Assembly: GCF_014843845.1 (NCBI RefSeq)
Contig: NZ_JHQS01000130.1
Location: 1-64,000 of the forward strand
Reading direction: 5' to 3'
From: Mesorhizobium amorphae
Lineage (GTDB): Bacteria; Pseudomonadota; Alphaproteobacteria; Rhizobiales; Rhizobiaceae
Length of the DNA: 64,000 nucleotides
Position 1 is the stretch's first letter. Every line of letters begins with the position of its first letter. The position numbers were made by a program, and so were the translations under genes. The notes under the pieces are model-generated. The model worked only from the letters and a program-made list of their open reading frames with translations, was not told where the DNA came from and did no database searches. Shown here one piece after another: positions 1 to 8,075 of the stretch.

Positions 1-246
1 CGGTCTCTCGTCCGCCACCGCATCCGCTACAATAACGGATTCGGCCAATGTTGAGTTACAAGGGGGGTGTGAAGGAACGCGGCCGGCGGATTCTATTCCT
101 GCGCGACCTACCTTGGTACGTGGTCGCGATCTATTGAGATGACGGCGGGCCAGCACCCCCTCTGCCCTGCCGGGCATCTCCCCCGCAAGGGGGGAGATTG
201 GACGTCACTTTGGCCTTCGCCGATCACCACCCCGAGCGCGGGTACA
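1..246. other. Left edge, no supported gene
   Basis: I see no convincing gene here. All three forward frames close within the first 140 bases, so only the tail of an upstream gene could be present, and none of the short fragments is recognisable. The right part carries a C-rich repeat with a hairpin, listed separately. Confidence 0.4.
150..198. repeat. Palindromic intergenic repeat (copy near left edge)
   Basis: A C-rich block with a GCCC/GGGC inner palindrome is followed by a strong hairpin, ATCTCCCCC, loop GCAA, GGGGGAGAT at 176-198. The same hairpin core recurs at 16235-16256, and related arms are at 3282-3454 and 29033-29172. This looks like the short palindromic intergenic repeats common in rhizobial genomes. 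It lies downstream of the DUF488 gene. Confidence 0.6.
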
Positions 247-603
247 TCAGCCCTTCCCCCGCAAGTACTCCGCCAGCGCTACCGCATTGTTGTGCGCTTC
301 GTCATGCGCGCCATAGAGAAGCGTCACCTTGCCCTTGCGAAGTAGATCGAGCAGTTGCGCCACCGCTTCCTCGTTCCCGTCCAGCTCCGCACGGTACCGC
401 TTCCGAAACTCCGCCCAGCGCTCCGGTTCATGCCCGAACCATTTGCGCAGCTCGTCGCTCGGGGCGATCTCCTTCAGCCATAGCGCCAGCGCTGCATCCT
501 TCTTCGCGACGCCGCGCGGCCAGATGCGGTCGACAAGCACCCGCTGGCCGTCCGCTTTCGCCGGCGCTTCGTAGATGCGCTTCACCGCTATCTCGAAGGC
601 CAT
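247..603 (-). CDS. DUF488 family protein
   Basis: A 118-residue protein of the DUF488 family, named from its opening (AFEIAVKRIYE) and the typical RVLVDRIWPRG segment near residues 20-30, with later GHEPERWAEFRKRY and TLLYGAHDEAHNNA segments. Family length matches. The function is not established; no signal peptide or membrane helix is visible, so it is probably cytosolic. I chose the ATG at 603 because the longer frame adds only seven non-conserved residues. It follows the M29 peptidase gene on the same strand, with a repeat element between, so co-transcription is possible. Confidence 0.8.
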   Translation of the reverse strand: MAFEIAVKRIYEAPAKADGQRVLVDRIWPRGVAKKDAALALWLKEIAPSDELRKWFGHEPERWAEFRKRYRAELDGNEEAVAQLLDLLRKGKVTLLYGAHDEAHNNAVALAEYLRGKG

Positions 604-620
604 AACGCCTCCATTGCCAA

Positions 621-703
621 GCAATTCCGGGAAAAGTGTGCAGCGGTTAGGCTCGGCGCCTTCGCCGTAGCCCTCCGTTCGGAATTGCGCGAAAAAGATA
701 AAA
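621..703. repeat. GCAATTCC/GGAATTGC-bounded intergenic repeat, divergent copy
   Basis: The element starts with GCAATTCC, continues with GGGAAAAGTGTGCAGCGGTT and ends with GGAATTGCGCGAAAAA. It shares ends and core with the copies at 42031, 49479 and 61385 but has about 25 extra bases in the middle. It sits directly behind the stop codon of the minus-strand M29 gene. Confidence 0.6.
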
Positions 704-705
704 CC

Positions 706-1962
706 TCAGGCCCATTCGCCCTTGCGCATCACCGGCACGCGGCCGCCGTCCTTGCCGACGCCGTCTATGTCGATCTTGTCCGAGCCGATCATCCAGTCGA
801 TGTGGATGAAACTCTTGTTGCCGCCGCGCTGGGCGATCTCGTCGTGGCTGAGCGAGGCGCCGTCGACGAAGCACTTTGAATAGCACTGTCCGAGCGCGAT
901 GTGGCAGGCGGCGTTCTCGTCGAACAGCGTGTTGAAGAACAAAAGGCCGCTGGCCGAGATCGGCGAGGAATGCGGCACCAGCGCCACTTCGCCAAGCCGG
1001 CGCGCGCCCTCGTCGGTGTCGAGCACCTTCTTCAGCACGTCCTCGCCCTTCGAGGCCTTGGCCTCGACGATCCGGCCCTCCTCGAAGCGCACCGATATCT
1101 CGTCGATCAGCGTGCCCTGGTAGGACAGCGGCTTGGTCGAGGAGACATGGCCCGAGACGCGCCGTGCATGCGGCGTGGTGAACACCTCTTCGGTCGGGAT
1201 GTTCGGGTTGCAGGTGACGCCGTTCTTGGCGGTCGAGGCGCCGCCCATCCATTCATGGCCGTCGGCCAGTCCGACGGTGAGATCGGTGCCCGGCCCGGTG
1301 AAATGCAGTGCATGGAAATTATGGCCGTTCAGCCATTCGGTGCGGCTGCGGAGCGCCGCATTGTGTGCCGTCCAGTTGCCGATCGGATCTTCTACGTCGA
1401 CGCGCGAGGCGGCGAAGATGGCATCGGCGAGCTTTGCCACCGCGACGTCGTCGGCGTCATCGGGGAACACCTGCTTGGCCCAGGCGAGGTCGGGATAGGC
1501 GACAATGTTCCAGTTGATGTCGAAGCCGGTGATTTTCTCCAGCGCCGGCTGGTAGGCCATCGAATTCGCCTTGTTGGCCCGCGCCACCTTCGAAGGATCC
1601 TGTGCCGACAGCAGCGAAGGGTCCTCGCCGCGCACCGCAAGCCGTGCGGCATTGCCGGCGAAGGCCTTGGCCATGCCTTCATAAAGCCAGCCGGCGGCGC
1701 GGTCGAAACCGGCATCGGCCCCGTAGCGGAAGCGCGCCAGCGTGATCTCGTCATCGTTGAAGATCGGCGTCACAAGCCCGGCGCCTGCCTTGTAGGCATG
1801 CTCGACGATGCGCCGCGTCAAGGGCAGGGCGGCGATCGAGGAGGTCAGCACCAGATCCTGTCCCGGCTGCAATTGCAGCCCGACCTTGATGGCGACCTCG
1901 GCCAGCCTGTCGAGCTTCACCGGGTCGATCGTTGCGGAAACGCCGCGCGAATGTGTGGTCAT
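706..1962 (-). CDS. Aminopeptidase, M29 family
   Basis: A 418-residue metallo-aminopeptidase of family M29 (AmpS/AmpT type), expected to remove N-terminal residues from peptides in the cytosol with two metal ions. The C-terminal third carries the family signature: GHVSSTKPLSY, the ISASGLLFFNTLFDENAACHIALG region, and the H-x-D pair in FIHIDWMIGSD. Length matches the family's usual 410-420. The ATG at 1962 gives the expected N-terminus; the longer frame adds 13 unlikely residues. It lies 84 bases behind a LysR gene on the same strand. No export signal is visible. Confidence 0.9.
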   Translation of the reverse strand: MTTHSRGVSATIDPVKLDRLAEVAIKVGLQLQPGQDLVLTSSIAALPLTRRIVEHAYKAGAGLVTPIFNDDEITLARFRYGADAGFDRAAGWLYEGMAKAFAGNAARLAVRGEDPSLLSAQDPSKVARANKANSMAYQPALEKITGFDINWNIVAYPDLAWAKQVFPDDADDVAVAKLADAIFAASRVDVEDPIGNWTAHNAALRSRTEWLNGHNFHALHFTGPGTDLTVGLADGHEWMGGASTAKNGVTCNPNIPTEEVFTTPHARRVSGHVSSTKPLSYQGTLIDEISVRFEEGRIVEAKASKGEDVLKKVLDTDEGARRLGEVALVPHSSPISASGLLFFNTLFDENAACHIALGQCYSKCFVDGASLSHDEIAQRGGNKSFIHIDWMIGSDKIDIDGVGKDGGRVPVMRKGEWA

Positions 1963-2046
1963 GATTCTGCCTGCCGTGATGTGGGAGTCTGATCCATACA
2001 TAGACCGGCGCCGCTATCCTTTCCACCGCATTGCGGTGGACCAGTG

Positions 2047-2961
2047 TCAGGCGGCGCTGTCGAGCGTCCGGAACTGCGCCATTGTCGCGTCGATCTCTTC
2101 GCGGATCCAGGCTTTGAAATCGCGCACCTTGCGGCTTTCGGCCTTGGTCGCCGAGGTCACCATCCAATAGCCCAGCCCGCTCTCGGCGCGCACGCCGAAG
2201 GGCGCCACCAGCCGGCCGTCGGTGAGAGCGTCGGCCGTCAGCAATTGCCAGGCCAGCATCACGCCATGGCCGGCGATCGCCGATTCCAGGCAAAGCATCG
2301 GGTCGGTGAAGCGCGCGCCCTTGAGGAAGGTCACAGGCTCGACGCCCGCCGCTTCGAACCAGCTGTCCCAGCTGATCATCGACCGCTCGTCGGTGATGGC
2401 GCAGGTCTGCGCCAGATCCTCGATCGACCTGAGCTTGGCCGCGATCGACGGCGCGCAGACCGGGAAGACCTCCTGCGCCAGCAGCAGTTCCGCGCGCACG
2501 CCCGGCCATTTGCCGTCACCCATCCGAACGCCGATGTCGATGTCGGAATGGTCGAGATCGGCGATCCGACCCGAAGCGTCGATGCGCAGCAGCACGTTCG
2601 GATGCCGGGCGAAATGCCTGGACAGTCTCGGCAGCAGCCATTTCGAGGCGAAGGCTGGCGCCACCGAAACCACCAGCGTGCATTCGCTCGCCTCGCCTGC
2701 CAGCGCCACAGCCTGCGCAAGCTCGCGGAAGCCGGCGCTGAGACGCGCCGTGAAGACAGCCCCGAACTCCGTCGGAACCAGTCCGCCCGGCGTCCGTTCG
2801 AACAGCGTCTGGCCGAGCTGCTTTTCGGTGCGCTTGATCTGCTGGCTGACGGCGCTGACGGAAACGTTGAGCTCGGAAGCCGCCGCGGCGAGCGATCCCA
2901 GCCGGGCAACGGTTTCCACGGCGCGCAGCCCGTTCAGGTGGACGCGGTTGAGTATAGCCAT
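2047..2961 (-). CDS. LysR-family transcriptional regulator (GcvA-like)
   Basis: A 304-residue LysR regulator. The N-terminal winged helix-turn-helix (residues about 5-65) contains GSLAAAASELNVSVSAVSQQIKRTEK and the LFERTPGGLVPTEFG wing. The rest is a periplasmic-binding-like effector domain. Sequence style is closest to the GcvA/AmpR branch, but the target cannot be read from sequence. It is divergent from the small gene at 3059 and upstream of the M29 peptidase on its own strand. The 97-bp divergent spacer is AT-rich and holds the palindrome TCAATTGA at 2993-3000, a plausible part of its binding site. Confidence 0.9.
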   Translation of the reverse strand: MAILNRVHLNGLRAVETVARLGSLAAAASELNVSVSAVSQQIKRTEKQLGQTLFERTPGGLVPTEFGAVFTARLSAGFRELAQAVALAGEASECTLVVSVAPAFASKWLLPRLSRHFARHPNVLLRIDASGRIADLDHSDIDIGVRMGDGKWPGVRAELLLAQEVFPVCAPSIAAKLRSIEDLAQTCAITDERSMISWDSWFEAAGVEPVTFLKGARFTDPMLCLESAIAGHGVMLAWQLLTADALTDGRLVAPFGVRAESGLGYWMVTSATKAESRKVRDFKAWIREEIDATMAQFRTLDSAA

Positions 2962-3058
2962 GAAGTTTTTCTAAACTGATATGGCCGAAATCTCAATTGA
3001 AATACCGGGTAGAAAGGCAGATTTTATGGAGGAAAGCCAGACCTTGGAGGCAAAGACG

Positions 3059-3262
3059 ATGAAGATTTTATCATTGCTGAAAGTCTTGTCCGTCTCCGGA
3101 GCAGGGCAAGACCGGCGCCATGACGAGATCGCTCGCTGGGTTATCGACCCGCTGTCGCACCCGGTGCTCGACACCATGTCGGAGCGCGAACTGGGCGACG
3201 TGCCGTTTCGCCTGACGGCGCGGCGCACGGCTTACGAGACCGCTTCGGTTGGCTGCCGTTAA
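3059..3262 (+). CDS. Small hypothetical protein, DUF1127-like
   Basis: A 67-residue protein whose middle (PLSHPVLDTMSERELGDVPF) resembles the short DUF1127-type segment of many small rhizobial proteins. No function is assigned. I chose the ATG at 3059 because GGAGG lies eight bases upstream. An in-frame ATG at 3026 and one at 2981 would lengthen it to 78 or 93 residues, but they lack a comparable ribosome site. It is divergent from the LysR gene, which may control it. Confidence 0.5.
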   Translation: MKILSLLKVLSVSGAGQDRRHDEIARWVIDPLSHPVLDTMSERELGDVPFRLTARRTAYETASVGCR

Positions 3263-3566
3263 GATCGATTGACGTCGGCGCCGCCCCTCATCGCCCTGCC
3301 GGGCACTTCTCCCCGTATAGTGACGGAGAGAAAGACGCTGTCATCGATGGTTTCGCCAATCGTCGGCGTTGCAGAAAATCGAGCCGAGGTTGCAGCCAGA
3401 CCCTTCTCCCCGTCACTATACGGGGAGAAGGTGCCGGCAGGCGGATGAGGGGCAGCGCGACGGCGAAAATCGCCCGCGACGGAGCAGATGGTCGATGCCG
3501 GCACAGACGCGCTGGCCCAACGCAAGCGGATTGTCTCACCGGCGCATGCACTTATTGTGCGCTGCA
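3263..3566. repeat. Long imperfect inverted repeat filling a 304-bp gap
   Basis: The gap holds one element with left arm at about 3282-3330 and right arm at about 3402-3454. The arms pair CCCCTCATCGCCCTGCCGGG and the CTTCTCCCCGTATAGTGACG block with their complements, and enclose about 70 unrelated bases. This is a typical rhizobial MITE-like palindromic element. No transposase or direct target duplication was identified. The rest of the gap is presumably the MFS promoter region. Confidence 0.65.
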
Positions 3567-4721
3567 ATGAAAACCGCTTCGCCCTTGCGTCTCGCCGTCG
3601 CCGGCATGCTTGCGCTCGCCGTCGCCATGGGCATCGGCCGTTTCGTCTACACGCCGATCCTGCCCGGCATGATGGAGGAGCTTGGCCTGACGCCGGCCGA
3701 CGCCGGCTGGATAGCGTCCGCCAACTATCTCGGCTACCTCGTCGGCGCGCTGGCCGCGGCCGGCGGCTGGGCGCATGGGCGCGAACGGCTGCTGATGTTG
3801 TCGAGCCTTGCCGCCAGCGCCGTGCTTGCCGGGCTGATGGGGCTCAGCGAAACAATTGCGGCCTTTCTCGCCATCCGCCTTCTTGCCGGCCTCGCCAGCG
3901 CCTTCGTCATGGTGTTCATGTCGAGCATCGTCTTCAGCCATCTCACCCGGGCCGACCGCAACGATCTGCAGGCGCTGCATTTCGGCGGTGTCGGCCTGGG
4001 CATCGCGGCATCTTCGGCGCTGATGGCCGCTCTCGTCACCGACCATGCCGGCTGGGCGGCGGGCTGGTTGTGGTCGGCGGCGATTTCAGCTTGCGGCCTG
4101 GCCGCTGTCGCCCTGCTGGTCGGCACTACCTCCACCGTCAATGGCGCTGATGGCCGCGAGCCGGCGCTGCCGAAGGACAGGCGGCTGCTGAAGATGATTG
4201 TCGCCTACGGCCTGTTCGGTTTCGGCTATGTGGTGACGGCGACGTTCCTGGTCGCCATCGTCCGCCAGGGCGGCAGCGGCCGTGTCTTCGAAGCAACCGT
4301 TTGGCTGGTCACCGGCCTTGCCGGTTTTCCGTCCGTCTGGCTGTGGCAGAAGGTCGCCGCCAGGCTCGGGCTCTATGCGGCCTATGCCCTCGGCTGCCTC
4401 GTCGAGGTGGTCGGTGTCGCCGCCAGTGTCGCCGTCGGCGGTTATGCCGGGCCGCTGCTTGCCGGCGTTCTGCTCGGCGGCACCTTCATCGCGATTACCG
4501 CGCTCGGCCTGCAAACGGCAAGGCAGCTGGTCCCGCAGGCGCCTCGCCGGGTCTTCGCGATGATGACGGCCGCCTTCGGTATTGGCCAGATCATCGGTCC
4601 GATCGCCGCTGGGCTGCTCGCCCAGGCCTCCGGCAATTACGTGCTCGCCTCGATCATGGCGGCCGTCATTCTTTTGGCGTCCGGGTTGATCGCATGGTCG
4701 GCTGCGCCAAAATCGCCATGA
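3567..4721 (+). CDS. MFS transporter, YbfB/YjiJ family
   Basis: A 384-residue membrane transporter of the major facilitator superfamily with about 12 hydrophobic segments. The opening AMGIGRFVYTPILPGMMEELGLT, followed by ADAGWIASANYLGYLVGALAAA, is characteristic of the YbfB/YjiJ group. The substrate is unknown. The ATG at 3567 is preferred because the 66 residues upstream in the longer frame are charged, translate the repeat element and have no membrane character. It stands alone between the repeat and bacA. Confidence 0.88.
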   Translation: MKTASPLRLAVAGMLALAVAMGIGRFVYTPILPGMMEELGLTPADAGWIASANYLGYLVGALAAAGGWAHGRERLLMLSSLAASAVLAGLMGLSETIAAFLAIRLLAGLASAFVMVFMSSIVFSHLTRADRNDLQALHFGGVGLGIAASSALMAALVTDHAGWAAGWLWSAAISACGLAAVALLVGTTSTVNGADGREPALPKDRRLLKMIVAYGLFGFGYVVTATFLVAIVRQGGSGRVFEATVWLVTGLAGFPSVWLWQKVAARLGLYAAYALGCLVEVVGVAASVAVGGYAGPLLAGVLLGGTFIAITALGLQTARQLVPQAPRRVFAMMTAAFGIGQIIGPIAAGLLAQASGNYVLASIMAAVILLASGLIAWSAAPKSP

Positions 4722-4842
4722 TTTGTGGGCTTGCTCGGTGCCGGGCATCGGGCACGGGCATTTTCTTTCCCCCTAATGTGTGAACTTATGCCCGCTTACA
4801 GCAACCTCGCTGATTTGCGATTCGACCGAGGAACCCGCCACC

Positions 4843-6102
4843 GTGTTCGTATCCTTTTTCCCGCAGCCGAAGCTCTTCTTCACCTCGGCCGCCGTCTGGA
4901 GTCTTGCCGCGATCCTGTTCTGGTTCTTCGGTGGCGAGCAAGTGGGCGCCATCCTTGGCCTGCCGCCCGCTGCCGCCGGTGCGCCGCCCATTATCGGTAT
5001 CGCCGTGCTCTGGTCCAAGCCATTCCTATGGTTCTACATCTACTTCGTACTTTGCGTCGCTGCCTTCTACGCCTTCTGGGCCTGGTATTCCCCGCATCCC
5101 TGGCAGAACTGGTCGATCCTGATGACGGCCGTCATCCTGTTCTTCATCTATTTCAATGTGCAGGTCAGCGTCGCGGTCAATGCCTGGTATGGCCCATTCT
5201 TCGACTACGTGCAGGGGCTGATGTCGGGCACGGGAAAGTCGACCGATAGCGAGTTCTATCTTGGATTGGCTGATTTTTCGTGGCTGGCGTTGGTCGGCAT
5301 GAATGTGCAGGTGGTCAATGCCTTCATCGTCAGCCACTGGATCTTCCGCTGGCGCACGGCGATGAACAACTATTTCGTCGAGAACTGGAGCAGGCTGCGC
5401 CACATCGAAGGTGCCTCACAGCGTATCCAGGAAGATACGATGCGGTTCTCGCAGATCATGGAAGATCTGGGTTCCAGCTTCGTCCAGTCGATCATGACCT
5501 TGATCGCCTTCCTGCCGGTCATGATCCAGTTGCAGGCCCACATCACTGAGTTGCCGATTGTCGGAGCAGTCCCCCAGCCGCTGGTTGTTGCAGCACTTGC
5601 CTGGTGTCTGTTCGGAACGATTTCAGTGATGGTTGCGGGTATGAAGTTGCCGGGATTGCAGTTCCGCAACCAGCGCGTCGAGGCCGCCTATCGCAAGGAA
5701 CTCGTCTACGGCGAGGATTATGCCGACAGGGCCCAGCCGGCGACCACCGCCGAGCTGTTCGCCAATGTTCGTCACAACTACTTCAGGCTCTATTTCCACT
5801 ACATCTATTTCAATGTGGTCCGGTACACCTACTTGCAGGCCGACAACATCTTCTCCCTGCTGATCCTCGGCCCCTCGCTCGTGGCGCACAAGATTACCTT
5901 CGGAGCCCTGAACCAGATATCGAACGCATTCGGCAAGGTGACGGGGTCGCTGCAGTTCCTGCTCAGCTCGTGGTCGACCATCGTCGAGCTTCAGTCGGTG
6001 CACAAGCGCCTTCGCGCCTTCGAAGCAACGCTGGAAGGCGAGCCGCTGCCTGAAATCGATCAGCGCTATCTCGCGAGGCAGGGCGCCGAAGACCCGGCCT
6101 GA
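4843..6102 (+). CDS. bacA: SbmA/BacA-family peptide transporter
   Basis: A 419-residue inner-membrane protein of the SbmA/BacA family. These proteins use the proton gradient to import peptides; in rhizobia BacA takes up plant NCR peptides and is needed for bacteroid survival in some legumes. The N-terminus (FVSFFPQPKLFF, then WSLAAILFWFFGGEQVGAILGLPPAA) and the WRTAMNNYFVENWSRLRHIEGASQRIQEDTMRF block match the family. Length equals that of known rhizobial BacA. The GTG at 4843 is the start that gives the family N-terminus; the upstream ATG at 4780 adds 21 unlikely residues. It is convergent with the deacetylase gene. Confidence 0.92.
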   Translation: MFVSFFPQPKLFFTSAAVWSLAAILFWFFGGEQVGAILGLPPAAAGAPPIIGIAVLWSKPFLWFYIYFVLCVAAFYAFWAWYSPHPWQNWSILMTAVILFFIYFNVQVSVAVNAWYGPFFDYVQGLMSGTGKSTDSEFYLGLADFSWLALVGMNVQVVNAFIVSHWIFRWRTAMNNYFVENWSRLRHIEGASQRIQEDTMRFSQIMEDLGSSFVQSIMTLIAFLPVMIQLQAHITELPIVGAVPQPLVVAALAWCLFGTISVMVAGMKLPGLQFRNQRVEAAYRKELVYGEDYADRAQPATTAELFANVRHNYFRLYFHYIYFNVVRYTYLQADNIFSLLILGPSLVAHKITFGALNQISNAFGKVTGSLQFLLSSWSTIVELQSVHKRLRAFEATLEGEPLPEIDQRYLARQGAEDPA

Positions 6103-6124
6103 TCACACTTTGGTCGGGGAAAGC

Positions 6125-6145
6125 GTGGGCGGCTCAGCCGCCCAC
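6125..6145. terminator. Hairpin between convergent genes
   Basis: A perfect 9-bp stem, GTGGGCGGC, loop TCA, GCCGCCCAC, lies 22 bases after the bacA stop. The loop is exactly the stop codon of the converging deacetylase gene. No T-tract follows on either strand, so intrinsic termination is uncertain; it could protect transcript ends. Confidence 0.4.
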
Positions 6146-7141
6146 CGCTGCCTGTCTGTTGCCGGCGCGTTGCCGCGCGACATAATCGCGAAAGCTGATG
6201 CATTCGACATCCGTCTTGACGCAGACTTCTCCGGCAAAGCGCTCCAGCGCGTTCCAGTAGGCGCCGTCATTCATCAGCGTGAAATGGAAGCCGAGTTCCA
6301 GCGGAATGCGTTTGCCCTGGTATTGCCTGTCGAAGGCGGCGCGGAAGGCGTCATAGGTCCGCTCAGCGAATTCCGCCGCTCCGCTCGGTCGCTCGAAGCC
6401 GCCGGAATGGCGGACATAGAGATTGTAGTCCATGGCGATCACCGGTCTTGCCTTCGGGCCCTCCGGAATCTGCGGCAGTGAAAAGCGCGTGATACCGTTT
6501 CTCTCCGGTGGCTGGGCGGGGCCTTTCGAGACGCCGCTGGCGTCGAACTGGAAGCCGGCCGCGGGAAGTGCCTCGTAAAGCGCCTTGTTCGCCGACAGAT
6601 AGGGCGCGCGAAAGCCGACCACCGCATGCCGGGCGAAAGCGCGCCAGCCTGATGGCTCGGGCGCAATGCCGTTGATCGAGTAGGCCTTCTCAAGGATGTG
6701 CTGGAAGGAACCGAATTCGCTCAGCCAGAAGGCCTTGCTCCAGCCCTTGCCGTCGAAATGGCCGCAGCCATGGCTGCCTATGTCGTGGCCTTCCGAAACG
6801 GCAAGCCGGATCTGCTCGAGCCGCTCGGCCACGTCCTGTTTCGAGGCGGCAAAGCCGATATTCGATTTGCCGGCGCTCTTGCCGGGCGCGGTGTATTCCG
6901 AGCGCGTTTGCGGCGAGAGCAGGAAGACGCAGGACAGAAAATAGGTGAAATGCGCGCCGGTGCGCTCAGCCAGTGCCCGGCTGCGCTTCCACTGCGAAAT
7001 GTCGCGGGCGCTGTCGAACGAGATGATGACGACCTGCTTCGGCTTCAGCTTCGCCGGCGTGGCGGGCGGATCGGCAAAGGCACCGCCTGCCATCGCAAGC
7101 GAGGCAAGAGACGACGCAAAAACGCGGGACAGAGGAGGCAT
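6134..7141 (-). CDS. Exported polysaccharide-deacetylase-like protein
   Basis: A 335-residue protein with an N-terminal signal peptide (hydrophobic stretch ending GGAFA-DPP) and a core resembling the NodB-homology/polysaccharide deacetylase fold. KQVVIISFDSARD corresponds to the first strand with its aspartate. GHDIGSHGCGHFDGKGW gives the H-x3-H metal-binding segment, and VVGFRAPYLSANKALYEALPAAGFQFDAS the arginine motif. Substrate unknown, probably cell-envelope carbohydrate. I chose the ATG at 7141 because it places the signal peptide at the start. First-strand aspartates are less canonical than in true chitin deacetylases. Confidence 0.7.
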   Translation of the reverse strand: MPPLSRVFASSLASLAMAGGAFADPPATPAKLKPKQVVIISFDSARDISQWKRSRALAERTGAHFTYFLSCVFLLSPQTRSEYTAPGKSAGKSNIGFAASKQDVAERLEQIRLAVSEGHDIGSHGCGHFDGKGWSKAFWLSEFGSFQHILEKAYSINGIAPEPSGWRAFARHAVVGFRAPYLSANKALYEALPAAGFQFDASGVSKGPAQPPERNGITRFSLPQIPEGPKARPVIAMDYNLYVRHSGGFERPSGAAEFAERTYDAFRAAFDRQYQGKRIPLELGFHFTLMNDGAYWNALERFAGEVCVKTDVECISFRDYVARQRAGNRQAAVGG

Positions 7142-7313
7142 CGGCAAAGGTCTGGGTATCCGGAAGGTCGAGGACCGGCTAGCGGCGAAATGTGGCACGG
7201 GTGCGGTCACCCGCAGAGGTGCTCTTTGGCGCGCCTCGACCTCTATCCGCCGATTTTCCTGCCAAGCCCCTTCCATGCCGACAAAATTTCGCTAAAACGC
7301 GGGCTCAAGAAGC

Positions 7314-7327
7314 GCCCCGGCCGGGGC
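7314..7327. promoter_or_regulatory. GC palindrome at the ribosome-binding region of the TPR gene
   Basis: GCCCCGGCCGGGGC is a perfect 14-bp palindrome ending four bases before the first in-frame ATG (7332). Its GGGG is the only purine-rich stretch that could bind the ribosome, so folding would compete with translation start. It may instead be chance in GC-rich DNA. Confidence 0.3.
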
Positions 7328-7343
7328 TGCAATGGTTTTGATG

Positions 7344-8009
7344 ATGTCGGACGACAGTTTTATCCGCGAAGTCAACGAAGAGATTCGTCGCGAACAGGCG
7401 CAGGCGCTGTGGGACCGTTTCGGCCCGGCCCTGCTTGTCCTTGCCATTCTGGTGGTGCTCGGCACCGCCGCCGTCGTCGGCTACCGCTATTGGGATGAGA
7501 GCCGCGCCAACCGCTCGGGCGATGCTTTCTCGCAGGCGCTGAAGCTCGCCAATGACGGCAAGAGCGATGAGGCGCTGGCCGCGCTGGATTCGCTGGAGAA
7601 GGACGGCTACGGCGCCTATCCGCTGCTCGCCCGCATGCGTGCGGCGACCGTCAAGGCCGACAAGGGCGACGTCGATGCCGCCGTCAAGGATTTCGACGAC
7701 GTCGCCGCCGACACCGCCATTCCTTCGGGCATCCGCGACATGGCCCGCCTCAGGGCGGCACTCCTGCTCGTCGACCACGGCTCCTTCGCCGACGTCTCCA
7801 GCCGCGTCGAGGCGCTGACCGCAGACACCAACACGCTGCGCCACACCGCGCGCGAGGCGCTCGGTCTTGCCGCCTGGAAGGAAGGCAAGTCTCAGGACGC
7901 GCTGAAACTGTTCGACCAGATCGCCTCGGATGACGGTGCCCCGCGCAATGCCCGCCAGCGGGCGACCTTGATGTCCGAGCTGATCCGCGGGTCGGGCAGC
8001 GCGTCGTAG
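7344..8009 (+). CDS. YfgM-like TPR membrane protein
   Basis: About 221 residues. A cytosolic N-terminus (SDDSFIREVNEEIRREQAQALWDRFG) precedes one transmembrane helix (ALLVLAILVVLGTAAVVGYRYW), and the rest is a TPR-like helical periplasmic domain. This is the layout of YfgM, a partner of the SecYEG translocon and periplasmic chaperones in E. coli. It lies directly upstream of der, as yfgM does in many proteobacteria, although bamB is not between them here. The start could also be the ATG at 7332, four codons earlier. The stop overlaps a repeat element. Confidence 0.8.
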   Translation: MSDDSFIREVNEEIRREQAQALWDRFGPALLVLAILVVLGTAAVVGYRYWDESRANRSGDAFSQALKLANDGKSDEALAALDSLEKDGYGAYPLLARMRAATVKADKGDVDAAVKDFDDVAADTAIPSGIRDMARLRAALLLVDHGSFADVSSRVEALTADTNTLRHTAREALGLAAWKEGKSQDALKLFDQIASDDGAPRNARQRATLMSELIRGSGSAS

Positions 8010-8062
8010 TGCATGTCGCCCAAAAGTGCGCAGCGGTTTTGGGATCAACGACATGCACCAAA
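8009..8062. repeat. Inverted repeat directly behind a stop codon
   Basis: Perfect 10-bp arms GTGCATGTCG (8009-8018) and CGACATGCAC (8049-8058) enclose AAAAGTGCGCAGCGGTTTTG. That core is shared with the GCAATTCC-bounded elements (AAAAGTGCGTAGCGGTTTTC), so this is a variant with different ends. It begins at the last base of the TPR gene's stop codon and lies 13 bases before der. Confidence 0.6.
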
Positions 8063-8075
8063 AATGTAGAGCCGG

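Noticed and set aside
48..140. 29-codon frame at the left edge
   Set aside because: Too short, no ribosome site and no recognisable features.
3282..3454. Repeats considered as CRISPR or transposon ends
   Set aside because: The arms are inverted and occur once per site without regular spacers, and no transposase or cas gene is near; better explained as palindromic intergenic elements.
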